This document shows, in pieces, positions 1-7,560 of a stretch of 32,534 nucleotides of DNA (position 1 is the stretch's first letter; each line of letters starts with the position of its first letter). The stretch spans positions 1-32,534 of the forward strand of contig QYPL01000027.1 of the NCBI GenBank assembly GCA_007280515.1, written 5' to 3'. The notes beneath the pieces were generated by a model, which saw only the letters and a list, made by a program, of their open reading frames with translations, was not told the origin of the DNA and did not search any database. A program made the translations under genes and the position numbers. The stretch comes from Sediminibacterium sp. Lineage in GTDB: Bacteria; Bacteroidota; Bacteroidia; Chitinophagales; Chitinophagaceae.

Positions 1-110
1 CCATCCATGCCGCGCGGCAGGCGGGGATTGATGTACCGCGGCAACTGGCAGTTGCCGGCATAGGCGATTCCTTAATTGGACAAATGGTCATTCCACAGCT
101 TACCACGGTC
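1..110 (+). other. foreign GC-rich end: LacI-family regulator C-terminal fragment
   Basis: Read on the + strand from base 3, this stretch gives an uninterrupted peptide with the hallmarks of the last part of a LacI/GntR-type repressor effector domain: 'AARQAGIDVPRQLAVAGIGD' followed by 'IPQLTTV'. Homology stops at about bases 102-110; beyond that the opposite strand is the metalloprotease gene. Base composition changes too: about 58% G+C in bases 1-100 (41 of the first 60 are G or C), against a strongly AT-rich remainder. The regulator lacks its DNA-binding domain and most of its sensor domain. The simplest reading is a chimeric assembly end from another organism, perhaps a proteobacterium; a real insertion junction is less likely. 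Confidence 0.7.
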
Positions 111-751
111 AATGCTTCAGTGGATGGAGCAATAGTTTGAATGAATCTACCTGCGTCAGCGCCACCTACAAAAGTAAGGGTGGCTTCGAATTCTGAATTT
201 TTAGGAAAGTTTTTGGTATTGTTGATGTAGATCGCAGACCTTGGCTCGCTCAATGCGTAAGTACCTTGTTTCATTTTTCTAATTCTATCTGCTACACCAT
301 GTGCATCTCTTAAAAAGAAAGGGGTAGCATCAATCAAGATGGTATTATTTTCTTCTGCTTCTACTGTAAAACTAAAAATAATCGATTGCGCAAAAGATTC
401 TTTCACTGCTTTTTGTTCTCTTGGATCGTTGGTGATGGCACGATAATCATAATTGGGTTGGGTAAGTAATACTTTCTTGCCTACTCTTTGAAAATACACA
501 ATTCTGCTATCCCCAATCTGACCTCTGTCAAGCCCGATGTCATTGGATCCTAGCCCAGCAGGCAAAGAATTGACATATAAAAAGGGAAGCTCTAATTTAT
601 CGATGGCTACGTATATTTTTCCCTGTCCTGCATCCCACCAATAATTAAAATAACCCTGGTGTAATTCCATCGACTTGGTTTTTTCTGCAATAGAATTGTT
701 TTGTGCTTGCACCAAAAAAGGAAAACATAATAACATTAAAATAATACGCAT
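103..751 (-). CDS. secreted zinc metalloprotease, DUF5117/DUF5118 type (partial, N-terminal part)
   Basis: Starts at the ATG ending at 751 with a short signal peptide (MRIILMLLCFPFLVQAQ) and continues about 215 codons. Visible motifs are those of the N-terminal DUF5118/DUF5117 region of the large Bacteroidota zinc-dependent metalloproteases: 'GYFNYWWDAGQGKIYV' near residue 33, 'LPAGLGSNDIGLDRGQ' near 65, and 'EFEATLTFVGG' near 190. The full family is around 800 residues with a HExxH zinc site far downstream, so the catalytic part is not here. At about base 105 the expected sequence after 'TEALTV' gives way to unrelated GC-rich DNA, although the frame stays open to base 1. The family assignment is from memory of the domain; substrate and role are unknown. 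It is likely exported. Confidence 0.65.
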
Positions 752-778
752 AAAAATGAATTTACATTAAAAATAAAA

Positions 779-818
779 AATCCCGCCTCACCCGAAAAAT
801 CGGAAACGGGGCGGGATT
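779..818 (-). terminator. rho-independent terminator after the histone-like gene
   Basis: Nine-base perfect arms AATCCCGCC (779-787) and GGCGGGATT (810-818) enclose a second small stem CCGA/TCGG (792-795 and 800-803). On the minus strand the hairpin is followed by a T-rich run (the A-rich bases 768-780 of the + strand). It lies 19 bases beyond the stop codon of the histone-like gene and before the start of the metalloprotease gene, so it should separate the two transcripts. Confidence 0.8.
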
Positions 819-837
819 GTAATTTAAGTTTTTTTTA

Positions 838-1236
838 CTAAACTGTAGGCGTCGAATTAGTAGTTGGCTCTGTAAATAGAGTTGCCGCTACTACTGCAGG
901 AGCTGCTACTGGAGTAGTTGTTTTTTTCTTAGGGGCTACTTTCTTTTTAGGAGCTACTTTTTTTACTGCTTTTTTAACAGTTTTAGGAGCGACTGCCTTT
1001 TTCTTAGGAGCTACTTTTTTAGTTGTTTTTTTTACCGCTTTCTTAGCTGCTTTTTTAACAGTCTTTTTTGCGGCTACTTTTTTCTTTGGAGCTACTTTCT
1101 TTTTAGGGGCTGCTTTTTTAGTTGTTTTTTTTGCGGCTTTCTTAGCTGCTTTTTTAACAGATTTCTTTGCTACCACTTTTTTCTTAGGGGCTACCTTCTT
1201 TTTTGTAGCTACTTTTTTCTTACTTGACTTTGCCAT
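838..1236 (-). CDS. histone H1-like lysine/alanine-rich DNA-binding protein
   Basis: A 132-residue, extremely basic protein made almost entirely of Lys, Ala, Val, Thr and Pro in degenerate repeats of the types 'KKAAKKAAKKTTKK' and 'KKKVAPKKKVA'. The last 25 residues are different: neutral and Pro/Thr/Ala-rich. This composition resembles the C-terminal tail of eukaryotic histone H1 and bacterial Hc1/AlgP-like proteins. Such tails bind DNA without sequence specificity and compact it; similar short proteins are common in Bacteroidota. The role here (nucleoid compaction) is inferred from composition only. It is a single gene with its own terminator and is divergent from the CoA-binding gene. The internal DNA repeats make length variation between strains likely. 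Confidence 0.75.
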   Translation of the reverse strand: MAKSSKKKVATKKKVAPKKKVVAKKSVKKAAKKAAKKTTKKAAPKKKVAPKKKVAAKKTVKKAAKKAVKKTTKKVAPKKKAVAPKTVKKAVKKVAPKKKVAPKKKTTTPVAAPAVVAATLFTEPTTNSTPTV

Positions 1237-1327
1237 TTTTGTTAATTTTATTTTTTGTATAAATGAATTAGAATATAAAATTACATTGTTTTATTGAACT
1301 ATATTAAAATATTTTCATTTTTTGTAA

Positions 1328-1335
1328 TAGCTTTG
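1328..1335 (+). promoter_or_regulatory. -7 box (TAGCTTTG) of the CoA-binding protein gene
   Basis: Matches the Bacteroidota TAnnTTTG -7 consensus and ends four bases before the ATG at 1340, so transcription would begin at or next to the start codon. No convincing -33 TTG box was found at the usual distance. Confidence 0.45.
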
Positions 1336-1339
1336 TAAA

Positions 1340-1705
1340 ATGAATACACCCATTACATTTATTCTTGGAGCAACACCCAATGCAGACAGATATAGTTTTA
1401 TGGCAACGGCCTTGTTAGTAGAAAAAGGACACGCGGTTTATCCTTTTGGGATAAAAAAAGGAGAAATTCTTAGTACAGCTATCATGAATGAGTGGCCAAT
1501 AAATGAGCGCATAGACACTGTCACCCTGTATTTGGGGCCTTCAGCACAAGAAGCTTACTACAATGCTATTATAGACTTGAAACCTAGAAGAATTATATTT
1601 AATCCAGGAACAGAAAATCCAATTTTGAATAGTTTAGCCACCGAAAAAGGAATTGAAACAATCGAAGCCTGCACCTTAGTGATGCTAAAAACAGGACAAT
1701 ACTAG
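1340..1705 (+). CDS. CoA-binding domain protein (YccU-like)
   Basis: A 121-residue single-domain protein with the Rossmann fold of the CoA_binding_2 family. The N-terminal strand and nucleotide loop 'ILGATPNADRYSFMA' (residues 8-22) correspond to the family's 'vGaSpnp.kyS' motif. 'GHAVYPFGIKKGEI' (30-43) and 'RRIIFNPGTENP' (83-94) follow in the family order. Members bind CoA or acyl-CoA in vitro; no reaction is established for most. The length is normal for the family. The gene stands alone, divergent from the histone-like gene and convergent with comM (18 bases between stop codons), with a -7-like box immediately before its ATG. Confidence 0.8.
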   Translation: MNTPITFILGATPNADRYSFMATALLVEKGHAVYPFGIKKGEILSTAIMNEWPINERIDTVTLYLGPSAQEAYYNAIIDLKPRRIIFNPGTENPILNSLATEKGIETIEACTLVMLKTGQY

Positions 1706-1723
1706 CTGTTTTATTTTTTGTCT

Positions 1724-3280
1724 TTAATTTTTAAATTGACCCCAGGTAGACCTGTCTAAATTGCGATATTGGATGGCCTCGCTAATATGCTCTTCTTTTA
1801 TGGTAGTATTTGCTTCTAAATCGGCAATGGTTCGACCTAATTTTCTAATTCTATCATAGGCCCGAGCGCTTAATTGAAATTTTTCCATCGCTAATTCTAA
1901 TAATTTTTCGGCTGCAGGGGAAAGCAGGCCCCATTTTTTTAATAAACCTTCGTTCATTTGGGCATTGGTGTAAATGCCTGGCTCGGTTTTGAACCTTTCT
2001 ATTTGAATGGCTCTTGCTAATTCAACTCTTTTAGCAATCACGCTAGAACTTTCAGCATTTTCAGTTTTAGTGAGTTCGTGATAGGGTACAGGGGTTACTT
2101 CAATATGCAAATCAATTCTATCTAATAAGGGCCCTGAAATTTTATGTAGGTATCTCTGTATTTGCGTAACACTACAATGACAAGGTTTCTGTGGATGGTT
2201 ATAATAGCCACAAGGACAGGGGTTCATGGCGGCGAGTAACATGAATCTAGCGGGAAAATTGACAGTCATTTTAGCCCTAGCAATATTTACTTCGCCTGCT
2301 TCCATGGGTTGTCTTAGTACTTCAATCACCGATTTATTGAACTCCGGCAGTTCATCTAAGAATAAAACCCCATTATGGGCTAAAGAAATTTCTCCAGGTT
2401 GAGGGTGGCCACCTCCTCCAATCATGGCAATGGCAGATAAACTATGATGTGGTTGTCTAAAAGGACGCCTACTAATAAGTTGGTTTTGCAAAGGTATTTT
2501 TCCAGAAATACTATAAATTTTACTAGTTTCTAGTGCCTCGTTTTTATTTAAGGGTGGTAAAATGGAAACGATACTTTTTGAAAGCATCGTTTTACCAGCG
2601 CCGGGCGGCCCAATCATAATTAAATTATGTCCTCCCGCACTTGCAATTTCTAAAGCACGCTTGGCATCTGATTGTCCTTTTATATCTGCAAAATCGGGAA
2701 CAGTATTGTTTTCTATTTTTTGAGAAATAATAGTATTGTGTTGTTGAAGTTTATTTTCTTTTTCATCATAAGGGTTGTTTAAAAAATAAACTACTTCCTG
2801 TAAAGAAGAGAAAGCAAAAACAGGAATGCCTTCTACCATTAAAGCCTCTGCAGCATTTTGTTTTGGAATAATCATGGCTGTAAAGCCTTCTGCTTGAGCT
2901 TGCATGGCCATGGCGAGTATGCCTTTAATGGGGTATAAACTACCATCCAATCCCAGTTCCCCCATACATAAATATTTTTCTATGAGGGAAGGTTGAGTAA
3001 TTTGTTCCGAGGCTGCTAAAATCCCAATAGCAATGGGTAAATCAAAAGCAGCGCCCGATTTTTTTAAATCGGCGGGCGATAAATTTATGACCAGTTTTGT
3101 GCGGGGCATATGAAAGCCATTAGACTTGATAGCACTTTCGGTTCTGTCTAAACTTTCTTTGACAGCATTATCTGGAAGGCCCACTATACAATAGCCCTGG
3201 CCCATACTTACATTCACTTCAATGGTAATAGTGACAGCGTCAATACCAACAATAGCGCTACCCTTCGTTTTAACAAGCAT
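1724..3280 (-). CDS. comM: YifB/ComM family Mg-chelatase-like AAA+ ATPase
   Basis: A 518-residue protein of the usual length for the family. The N-terminal third (about 1-170) has the Lon-protease-like ChlI fold ('GIDAVTITIEVNVSMG', 'SPADLKKSGAAFDLPIAI'). It is followed by a Mg-chelatase-type AAA+ module with Walker A 'GPPGAGKTML' (about 225), Walker B 'GVLFLDELPEF' (about 305) and 'MNPCPCGYYNHPQKPCHCS' (about 355), then the C-terminal chelatase domain ('RAYDRIRKLGRTIADLE'). ComM of gamma-proteobacteria is a helicase that promotes branch migration in natural transformation. Transfer of that role to this lineage is an inference. It is last in the ubiE-porT-pyrC-mutS-like run, 45 bases after the MutS-like gene. 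Confidence 0.9.
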   Translation of the reverse strand: MLVKTKGSAIVGIDAVTITIEVNVSMGQGYCIVGLPDNAVKESLDRTESAIKSNGFHMPRTKLVINLSPADLKKSGAAFDLPIAIGILAASEQITQPSLIEKYLCMGELGLDGSLYPIKGILAMAMQAQAEGFTAMIIPKQNAAEALMVEGIPVFAFSSLQEVVYFLNNPYDEKENKLQQHNTIISQKIENNTVPDFADIKGQSDAKRALEIASAGGHNLIMIGPPGAGKTMLSKSIVSILPPLNKNEALETSKIYSISGKIPLQNQLISRRPFRQPHHSLSAIAMIGGGGHPQPGEISLAHNGVLFLDELPEFNKSVIEVLRQPMEAGEVNIARAKMTVNFPARFMLLAAMNPCPCGYYNHPQKPCHCSVTQIQRYLHKISGPLLDRIDLHIEVTPVPYHELTKTENAESSSVIAKRVELARAIQIERFKTEPGIYTNAQMNEGLLKKWGLLSPAAEKLLELAMEKFQLSARAYDRIRKLGRTIADLEANTTIKEEHISEAIQYRNLDRSTWGQFKN

Positions 3281-3325
3281 CTTTTTGCTTGAAATTAGCT
3301 TAGATACTAAAACGAATTAAAGGTA

Positions 3326-4654
3326 TTAATACTTGTTTTTGCTAATATTTTTTAGCAGGTCCACCACGCCCTCTCTTTCTAGGATTAAATAGCCGAGTCT
3401 ATCTTGACTCACTCCTTTTTTTAATTGGTAATGAAAAATCAATTCTTTTTCTTTAACGGCAGTTTCAAAATAACTAAACTGTATATTGTCGAAACCTTTT
3501 AAGCCATCGCTTATTTCATATAAATGGGTAGATATAATAAATAAACTATTTCTTAAATTTTGTAAGCCTTCAATAACAGCACTGCTGCATTTCATCGCAT
3601 CTTGAATATTAGTGCCTTTGAATAATTCATCAATTAAAACAAAATATTTTTTACCGTCAATTATTTTTTCAATCGTATTTTTTATTCTTTGTACTTCATT
3701 GAAAAAATAACTTTCCCCTTTTACGATATTATCAGCAATAGTTAAATTGGTAATAAGGCCATCAAATAAACTAAGGTTTAATTTTTGGGCAGGAACGCCA
3801 ATGCCAATATGGGCCAGGTATAAAACAATACCGGTGGTTTTAATAAAAGTACTTTTGCCTGCCATATTTGCACCCGTTAAAAAAAGTAAATTACTTTCAT
3901 AACTAAGCGATAGTTCATTATCAATAGCATTATTCACTAAGGGGTGAATGGCAGCAGTGACTTCAAAAATAGGCGTATCATTTTCTAACCAAGTAGGAAA
4001 AACAAATTGATAATTTTTGGAAGCCATGGCCATACTATAATAAGCGTCTAGCTCATAATAATATTCTAAAAGTTGTAGGGTATTATTTTTATAATGATAA
4101 AGAAAAAAATGGCAGAAAGAAAGTACCGTTTGCGGGTTCTCTAGCTTAGTAGAAGCAGGGAGGCTTGCTAAAGAAGGGTGGTGTGTATATTTCTTTATTT
4201 TTTGAACCAGTGATTCAATGATGGGATTATCCTTTTTTGTTTCAAATACCGTCAACCATTTATTTAAATTTTCATAAAATAAAATTAAATGCTCTAGTGA
4301 ATAACGAAGCAAGGAATAGTCGGAGGCGCTCATAAACTCATACCAGTAGGCAGCAGGCAAACTAATTTGTGTTGGAATTCTTTTAAATCCGGTATCAAAA
4401 AATTTCTCAATAACGAGTGTAGTGCCATTGGTAATTTTCAATGCTTCTACTAAATCAATATTGCTGATAAAATATGCAATAGCATTTTGTCTTTCTTCGA
4501 TTGCGGATATAGAGGCTAAAGGATGTGAAAGGGTATGGTCTAGTTGTATTTTGCCTCCATTGGACTTGCAGAAATTAAGATGAGATATAAGTCCTATCGA
4601 CTCTTCGTTATCAAATAAGCCAATATCTTTTAAAGTCATTTTATCCACCTGCAT
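3326..4654 (-). CDS. MutS-family ATPase (MutS domain V protein, not canonical MutS)
   Basis: The C-terminal ATPase resembles MutS: Walker A 'LTGANMAGKSTFIKT', Walker B 'YFVLIDELFKGTN', and a 'STHLYEIS' switch. The mismatch-recognition domain I of MutS1 is absent, and the N-terminal half is a shorter helical clamp/lever-like region. At about 442 residues this matches the shorter MutS-like proteins common in Bacteroidota, whose substrate is unknown. The start is set at the ATG ending at 4654 ('MQVDKMTLKDIGLF'). It lies 10 bases after the dihydroorotase stop and resembles usual homologue starts; an upstream ATG (4741) would overlap dihydroorotase by 77 bases. Mismatch repair itself cannot be claimed. 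Confidence 0.8.
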   Translation of the reverse strand: MQVDKMTLKDIGLFDNEESIGLISHLNFCKSNGGKIQLDHTLSHPLASISAIEERQNAIAYFISNIDLVEALKITNGTTLVIEKFFDTGFKRIPTQISLPAAYWYEFMSASDYSLLRYSLEHLILFYENLNKWLTVFETKKDNPIIESLVQKIKKYTHHPSLASLPASTKLENPQTVLSFCHFFLYHYKNNTLQLLEYYYELDAYYSMAMASKNYQFVFPTWLENDTPIFEVTAAIHPLVNNAIDNELSLSYESNLLFLTGANMAGKSTFIKTTGIVLYLAHIGIGVPAQKLNLSLFDGLITNLTIADNIVKGESYFFNEVQRIKNTIEKIIDGKKYFVLIDELFKGTNIQDAMKCSSAVIEGLQNLRNSLFIISTHLYEISDGLKGFDNIQFSYFETAVKEKELIFHYQLKKGVSQDRLGYLILEREGVVDLLKNISKNKY

Positions 4655-4664
4655 AAAATTACTT

Positions 4665-6005
4665 TTAGCTTCTTGTAAATTGAAGGCGTTGTCCTTTCTG
4701 TGCTTCATTAAATACCCCTTCATGGTAAACTTTGTATCCATTCACGAAAGTGGTATTCACTTGAAAAGGAAAGCTGTTACCTTCAAAGGGGCTCCAGCCG
4801 CAGTGGTATAAGATATTTTCTTTACTAACAGTATAGGGCACTTTTTTAACCAGTACTAAGTCGGCATGGTAGCCCTCTCTAATAAAGCCGCGGTCTTTAA
4901 TTTGAAAACAAGTAGCGACTGCATGGCTCATCTTTTCTACCATCTTCTCCATACTTATTTTTCCCTCATCAACATATTTTAGCATGAGCATTAGACCATG
5001 TTGAACTAAGGGAAGTCCCGCATGTGCATGCGCATAAGTTTCTTGTTTCTCTGCCCAGGTATGGGGTGCATGGTCGGTGGCAATGACATCTAGTTGATCA
5101 TTAAGTAAGCCCTCCCATAATGCATTTTTATTCTCTGGCGCTTTTATAGCAGGGTTACATTTAATTAAATTACCTAAACTAGCGTAGTCATTAGCGGTAA
5201 AATGTAAATGATGCACACAAACTTCTGCAGTAATTCTTTTATCTGCTAAGGTTCTTAAATTGGAGAATAATTGTAATTCTTTAGCAGTGCTAATATGTAA
5301 AATATGCAATCTTGCGTCAAATTTTTTAGCTAGTTGAATGGCTTTGAAAGAAGATTCAAAACAAACTTCTTCGTCTCTAATAATAGGATGATCCGAGGGC
5401 TCTAAAATAGGCTTGATGGCTTCTAATGCTGCTTTATTTCTTTTAATTAAACTTTCTTCTTCACAATGAGTGGCAATTAAAAGTTCAGTGCCTCCAAATA
5501 TTTTTTCAAGTACCAAGGGGTTTTCTACTAATAAATTACCTGTAGAAGATCCCATAAATATTTTCAATCCACAAACATCCTTTTTTTTATCGTTGGTCTT
5601 TAAAATTTCTTCTAAGTTGTCTTGAGAAGTACCCATGTAAAAAGAATAATTAGCAATTGATGTATGGGCGCCTATTTGATATTTATCTTCTAATAATGCT
5701 TGGGTAAATACGGGTGGTTGTGTATTGGGCATTTCCATAAAGCTAGTGGTACCGCCAGCTACAGCTGCCTTGGCTTCGCTATAAATATTGGCTTTATGTG
5801 TTAAACCCGGCTCTCTAAAATGCACTTGATCATCAATTACACCAGGCAGTAAAAATTGATTTTCACCATCAATTTCAGTAATGCCACCTATGGATTCAAT
5901 TTGGCTTGCTATTTTTTCAATGCGGCCGTCTTTAATCAAGACATCTCCCTGAATGGTTTTGCCCTCATTAACTATTTGAGTATTTTTTATTAAATAGCTA
6001 TTCAT
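4665..6005 (-). CDS. pyrC: dihydroorotase
   Basis: An amidohydrolase of 446 residues that interconverts carbamoyl-aspartate and dihydroorotate in pyrimidine synthesis. Visible active-site segments, in order, are 'GVIDDQVHFREPGLTHK' (about 55-71), 'FMEMPNT' (about 90), 'GLKIFMGSSTGN', the metal-site 'IATHCEEE', 'LHILHIST', 'CVHHLHFT', and 'DVIATDHAPH' with the catalytic Asp. The Gln in 'DDQVHF', where many class I enzymes have His, appears normal for Bacteroidota PyrC. Six bases separate it from porT, and the MutS-like gene follows after 10 bases, so it is part of the ubiE operon. It is far in the window from the carB gene. Confidence 0.9.
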   Translation of the reverse strand: MNSYLIKNTQIVNEGKTIQGDVLIKDGRIEKIASQIESIGGITEIDGENQFLLPGVIDDQVHFREPGLTHKANIYSEAKAAVAGGTTSFMEMPNTQPPVFTQALLEDKYQIGAHTSIANYSFYMGTSQDNLEEILKTNDKKKDVCGLKIFMGSSTGNLLVENPLVLEKIFGGTELLIATHCEEESLIKRNKAALEAIKPILEPSDHPIIRDEEVCFESSFKAIQLAKKFDARLHILHISTAKELQLFSNLRTLADKRITAEVCVHHLHFTANDYASLGNLIKCNPAIKAPENKNALWEGLLNDQLDVIATDHAPHTWAEKQETYAHAHAGLPLVQHGLMLMLKYVDEGKISMEKMVEKMSHAVATCFQIKDRGFIREGYHADLVLVKKVPYTVSKENILYHCGWSPFEGNSFPFQVNTTFVNGYKVYHEGVFNEAQKGQRLQFTRS

Positions 6006-6011
6006 ACTTAA

Positions 6012-6770
6012 TTAGTTTTCTATATGAATGGTGAAATAAACAAAATTGCCTGTGATATCTTTTATGCTTGATAAAAGTGCATCTCCATTATTTAAATTTC
6101 TTAAGCCATAACTAAATTTTACTTCCGGAGAAATAGTGGCGTACTGTAAATAAAAACTAACACCCAATCCCATTTCGTAGCCATAGTCAAGGCCTTTAAG
6201 TGTATTATTATAGGGAATTCTATTGGAAACTGATCCGCTATTACTAATTATAACAGCTTTATTAGATCCTAATAAATCGTAATCAATTTTGCCGCCAATG
6301 AAAATATAATGACGCATCATATTAGTGAAATGAAATGCGTTGTATCTATCTGATTCTATTTTGAATGCCAAAGGAATATTGAGAATAGCAGAGGAGGCGT
6401 TCATAGTTTTGATATCAGAAGAGCTCCCTTCTTTATAAGTATATACATTTTTTGAACCTGTAATGAGTACGGTGGGGTTTAATCTAAGTAAGGTATGTGT
6501 ACTTAATCTTACTGTACCCACTAAGCCAAGATTTAATGCTGGGTTGTTTAGAAAATTAATATTATTAACTGCGCCAATAGCGGGGTTAAAAAATTCAACG
6601 TTTCTATTAAAATTAAGATAGCTATTATTAACGCCAATACTCATTCCTAAATAGTAAGGCAGTTCATCATGGAAAGGCTGATACACTTCGCTTCTTTGCG
6701 CTATGGACACAAAAGAAATACAAAGCAGTAATGCCCCTGTGATTATTTGCTTGCGCAGTAAATGCTGCAT
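6012..6770 (-). CDS. porT: PorT-like outer-membrane beta-barrel protein (type IX secretion)
   Basis: 252 residues with an N-terminal signal peptide (about 1-24, ending '...CISFVSIAQ'), then an 8-stranded-barrel-like pattern. PorT-type features are 'YYLGMSIGVNNSYLNF' (about 39-54), 'ILNIPLAFKIES' (about 130), and the C-terminal 'YATISPEVKFSYGLRNL' (about 211-227), ending in an aromatic/hydrophobic strand. PorT (SprT) is an accessory outer-membrane component of the type IX secretion and gliding machinery. Its position directly after ubiE, overlapping it by 28 bases, is the arrangement commonly seen in Bacteroidota and supports the call. A generic outer-membrane beta-barrel protein is the alternative. 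No other type IX genes are in the window. Confidence 0.72.
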   Translation of the reverse strand: MQHLLRKQIITGALLLCISFVSIAQRSEVYQPFHDELPYYLGMSIGVNNSYLNFNRNVEFFNPAIGAVNNINFLNNPALNLGLVGTVRLSTHTLLRLNPTVLITGSKNVYTYKEGSSSDIKTMNASSAILNIPLAFKIESDRYNAFHFTNMMRHYIFIGGKIDYDLLGSNKAVIISNSGSVSNRIPYNNTLKGLDYGYEMGLGVSFYLQYATISPEVKFSYGLRNLNNGDALLSSIKDITGNFVYFTIHIEN

Positions 6771-7486
6771 ATGCCTAAACTTAATTTTTCTTGTGAAACA
6801 TTTTTAAATCCTGCTTGTGCTAATATAGTTAAAAAAGCATTGCCTTCTGGAAAAGCAATCACACTTTCATTTAGGTAGGCGTATGCATCTTTATTACCTG
6901 AAAATAATTTTCCAATACTAGGGGTAATCCATTTCATATAAAATGTATAAATGGGTTTGAACCAAAAACTACTAGGTTGTGAAAATTCTAAAATAACGAG
7001 CTTACTGCCTGGTGTTAATACGCGATGAATTTCTTGTAAGCCTTTTTCTAAATTGGCAAAATTGCGCACACCAAAGGCTACCATGGCCCCATCAAATGTG
7101 GATGCTTCAAAAGCGATGGCTGTGCTATCACCCAAGCTTAATTGAATTTTATCGCTTAAATCTTTTTCTTGAATTTTGACTCTTCCATATTGCATCATCC
7201 CTTCTGAAATATCAATACCTGTAATTTTTTCGGGCTGAATTTGTTTGTATGCCATTAGGGCCATAACGGCCGTGCCAGTGGCGATATCTAATAAGTGCTT
7301 AATTTTTTTATCCTTCAAATGAGCGATGGCTTTTTTACGCCATCCTTGGTCAATGCCTAAACTTAAAAAGCGGTTCAAAAAATCGTATCGCTTTGCAATA
7401 GAATCAAACATACTGGCTACCTGCTCTTTCTTTTCGGCATTGCTTTGGCTATAAGGAACCACTTTATCATGTGCAAATTGACTCAT
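6743..7486 (-). CDS. ubiE: demethylmenaquinone methyltransferase UbiE/MenG
   Basis: A class I SAM methyltransferase of about 247 residues. It carries the UbiE signatures 'YDFLNRFLSLGIDQGWR', motif I 'LLDIATGTAVMAL', 'VTGIDISEGMM'-like 'ITGIDISEGM', 'FDGAMVAFGVRNF', and 'ILEFSQPSSFWFKPIYTFY'. It performs the last methylation step of menaquinone synthesis, which fits the respiratory nuo genes at the other end of the window. The start is placed at the ATG ending at 7486 ('MSQFAHDKVVPYSQS'), the usual family start; the longer reading to 7570 would run into rsgA and adds non-conserved residues. A TATCTTTG box lies four bases upstream of this ATG. It heads the operon with porT, pyrC, mutS-like and comM. 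Confidence 0.92.
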   Translation of the reverse strand: MSQFAHDKVVPYSQSNAEKKEQVASMFDSIAKRYDFLNRFLSLGIDQGWRKKAIAHLKDKKIKHLLDIATGTAVMALMAYKQIQPEKITGIDISEGMMQYGRVKIQEKDLSDKIQLSLGDSTAIAFEASTFDGAMVAFGVRNFANLEKGLQEIHRVLTPGSKLVILEFSQPSSFWFKPIYTFYMKWITPSIGKLFSGNKDAYAYLNESVIAFPEGNAFLTILAQAGFKNVSQEKLSLGICSIYCASK

Positions 7487-7490
7487 GTGA

Positions 7491-7498
7491 CAAAGATA
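7491..7498 (-). promoter_or_regulatory. -7 box (TATCTTTG) of the ubiE operon
   Basis: A perfect TAnnTTTG on the minus strand, ending four bases before the ubiE ATG. The inferred transcription start is therefore at or near the A of ATG. No clear -33 TTG element was found upstream. Confidence 0.55.
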
Positions 7499-7546
7499 TT
7501 GAATTTGTGCTGCTTTTTGGGTAGTGTAGTTCTTAACAAATACTTT

Positions 7547-7554
7547 TATCTTCG
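7547..7554 (+). promoter_or_regulatory. possible -7 box (TATCTTCG) of rsgA
   Basis: A close variant of TAnnTTTG, six bases before the rsgA ATG at 7561, in the 74-base divergent gap shared with ubiE. A -33 element is not evident at the right spacing. Confidence 0.35.
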
Positions 7555-7560
7555 CAGAGC

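Noticed and set aside
838..1236. Regular short repeats that could be mistaken for a CRISPR or satellite array
   Set aside because: The repeats follow codon phase and encode Lys/Ala/Val motifs in one open frame; there are no unique spacers.
3326..4741. Longer MutS-like protein starting at 4741
   Set aside because: It would overlap pyrC by 77 bases with non-conserved residues; the ATG ending at 4654 fits the gap and homologue starts.
4665..6005. Gln instead of His in the first metal motif of dihydroorotase ('DDQVHF')
   Set aside because: From memory this is the normal form in Bacteroidota PyrC such as that of Porphyromonas, so it is not a sign of a dead enzyme.
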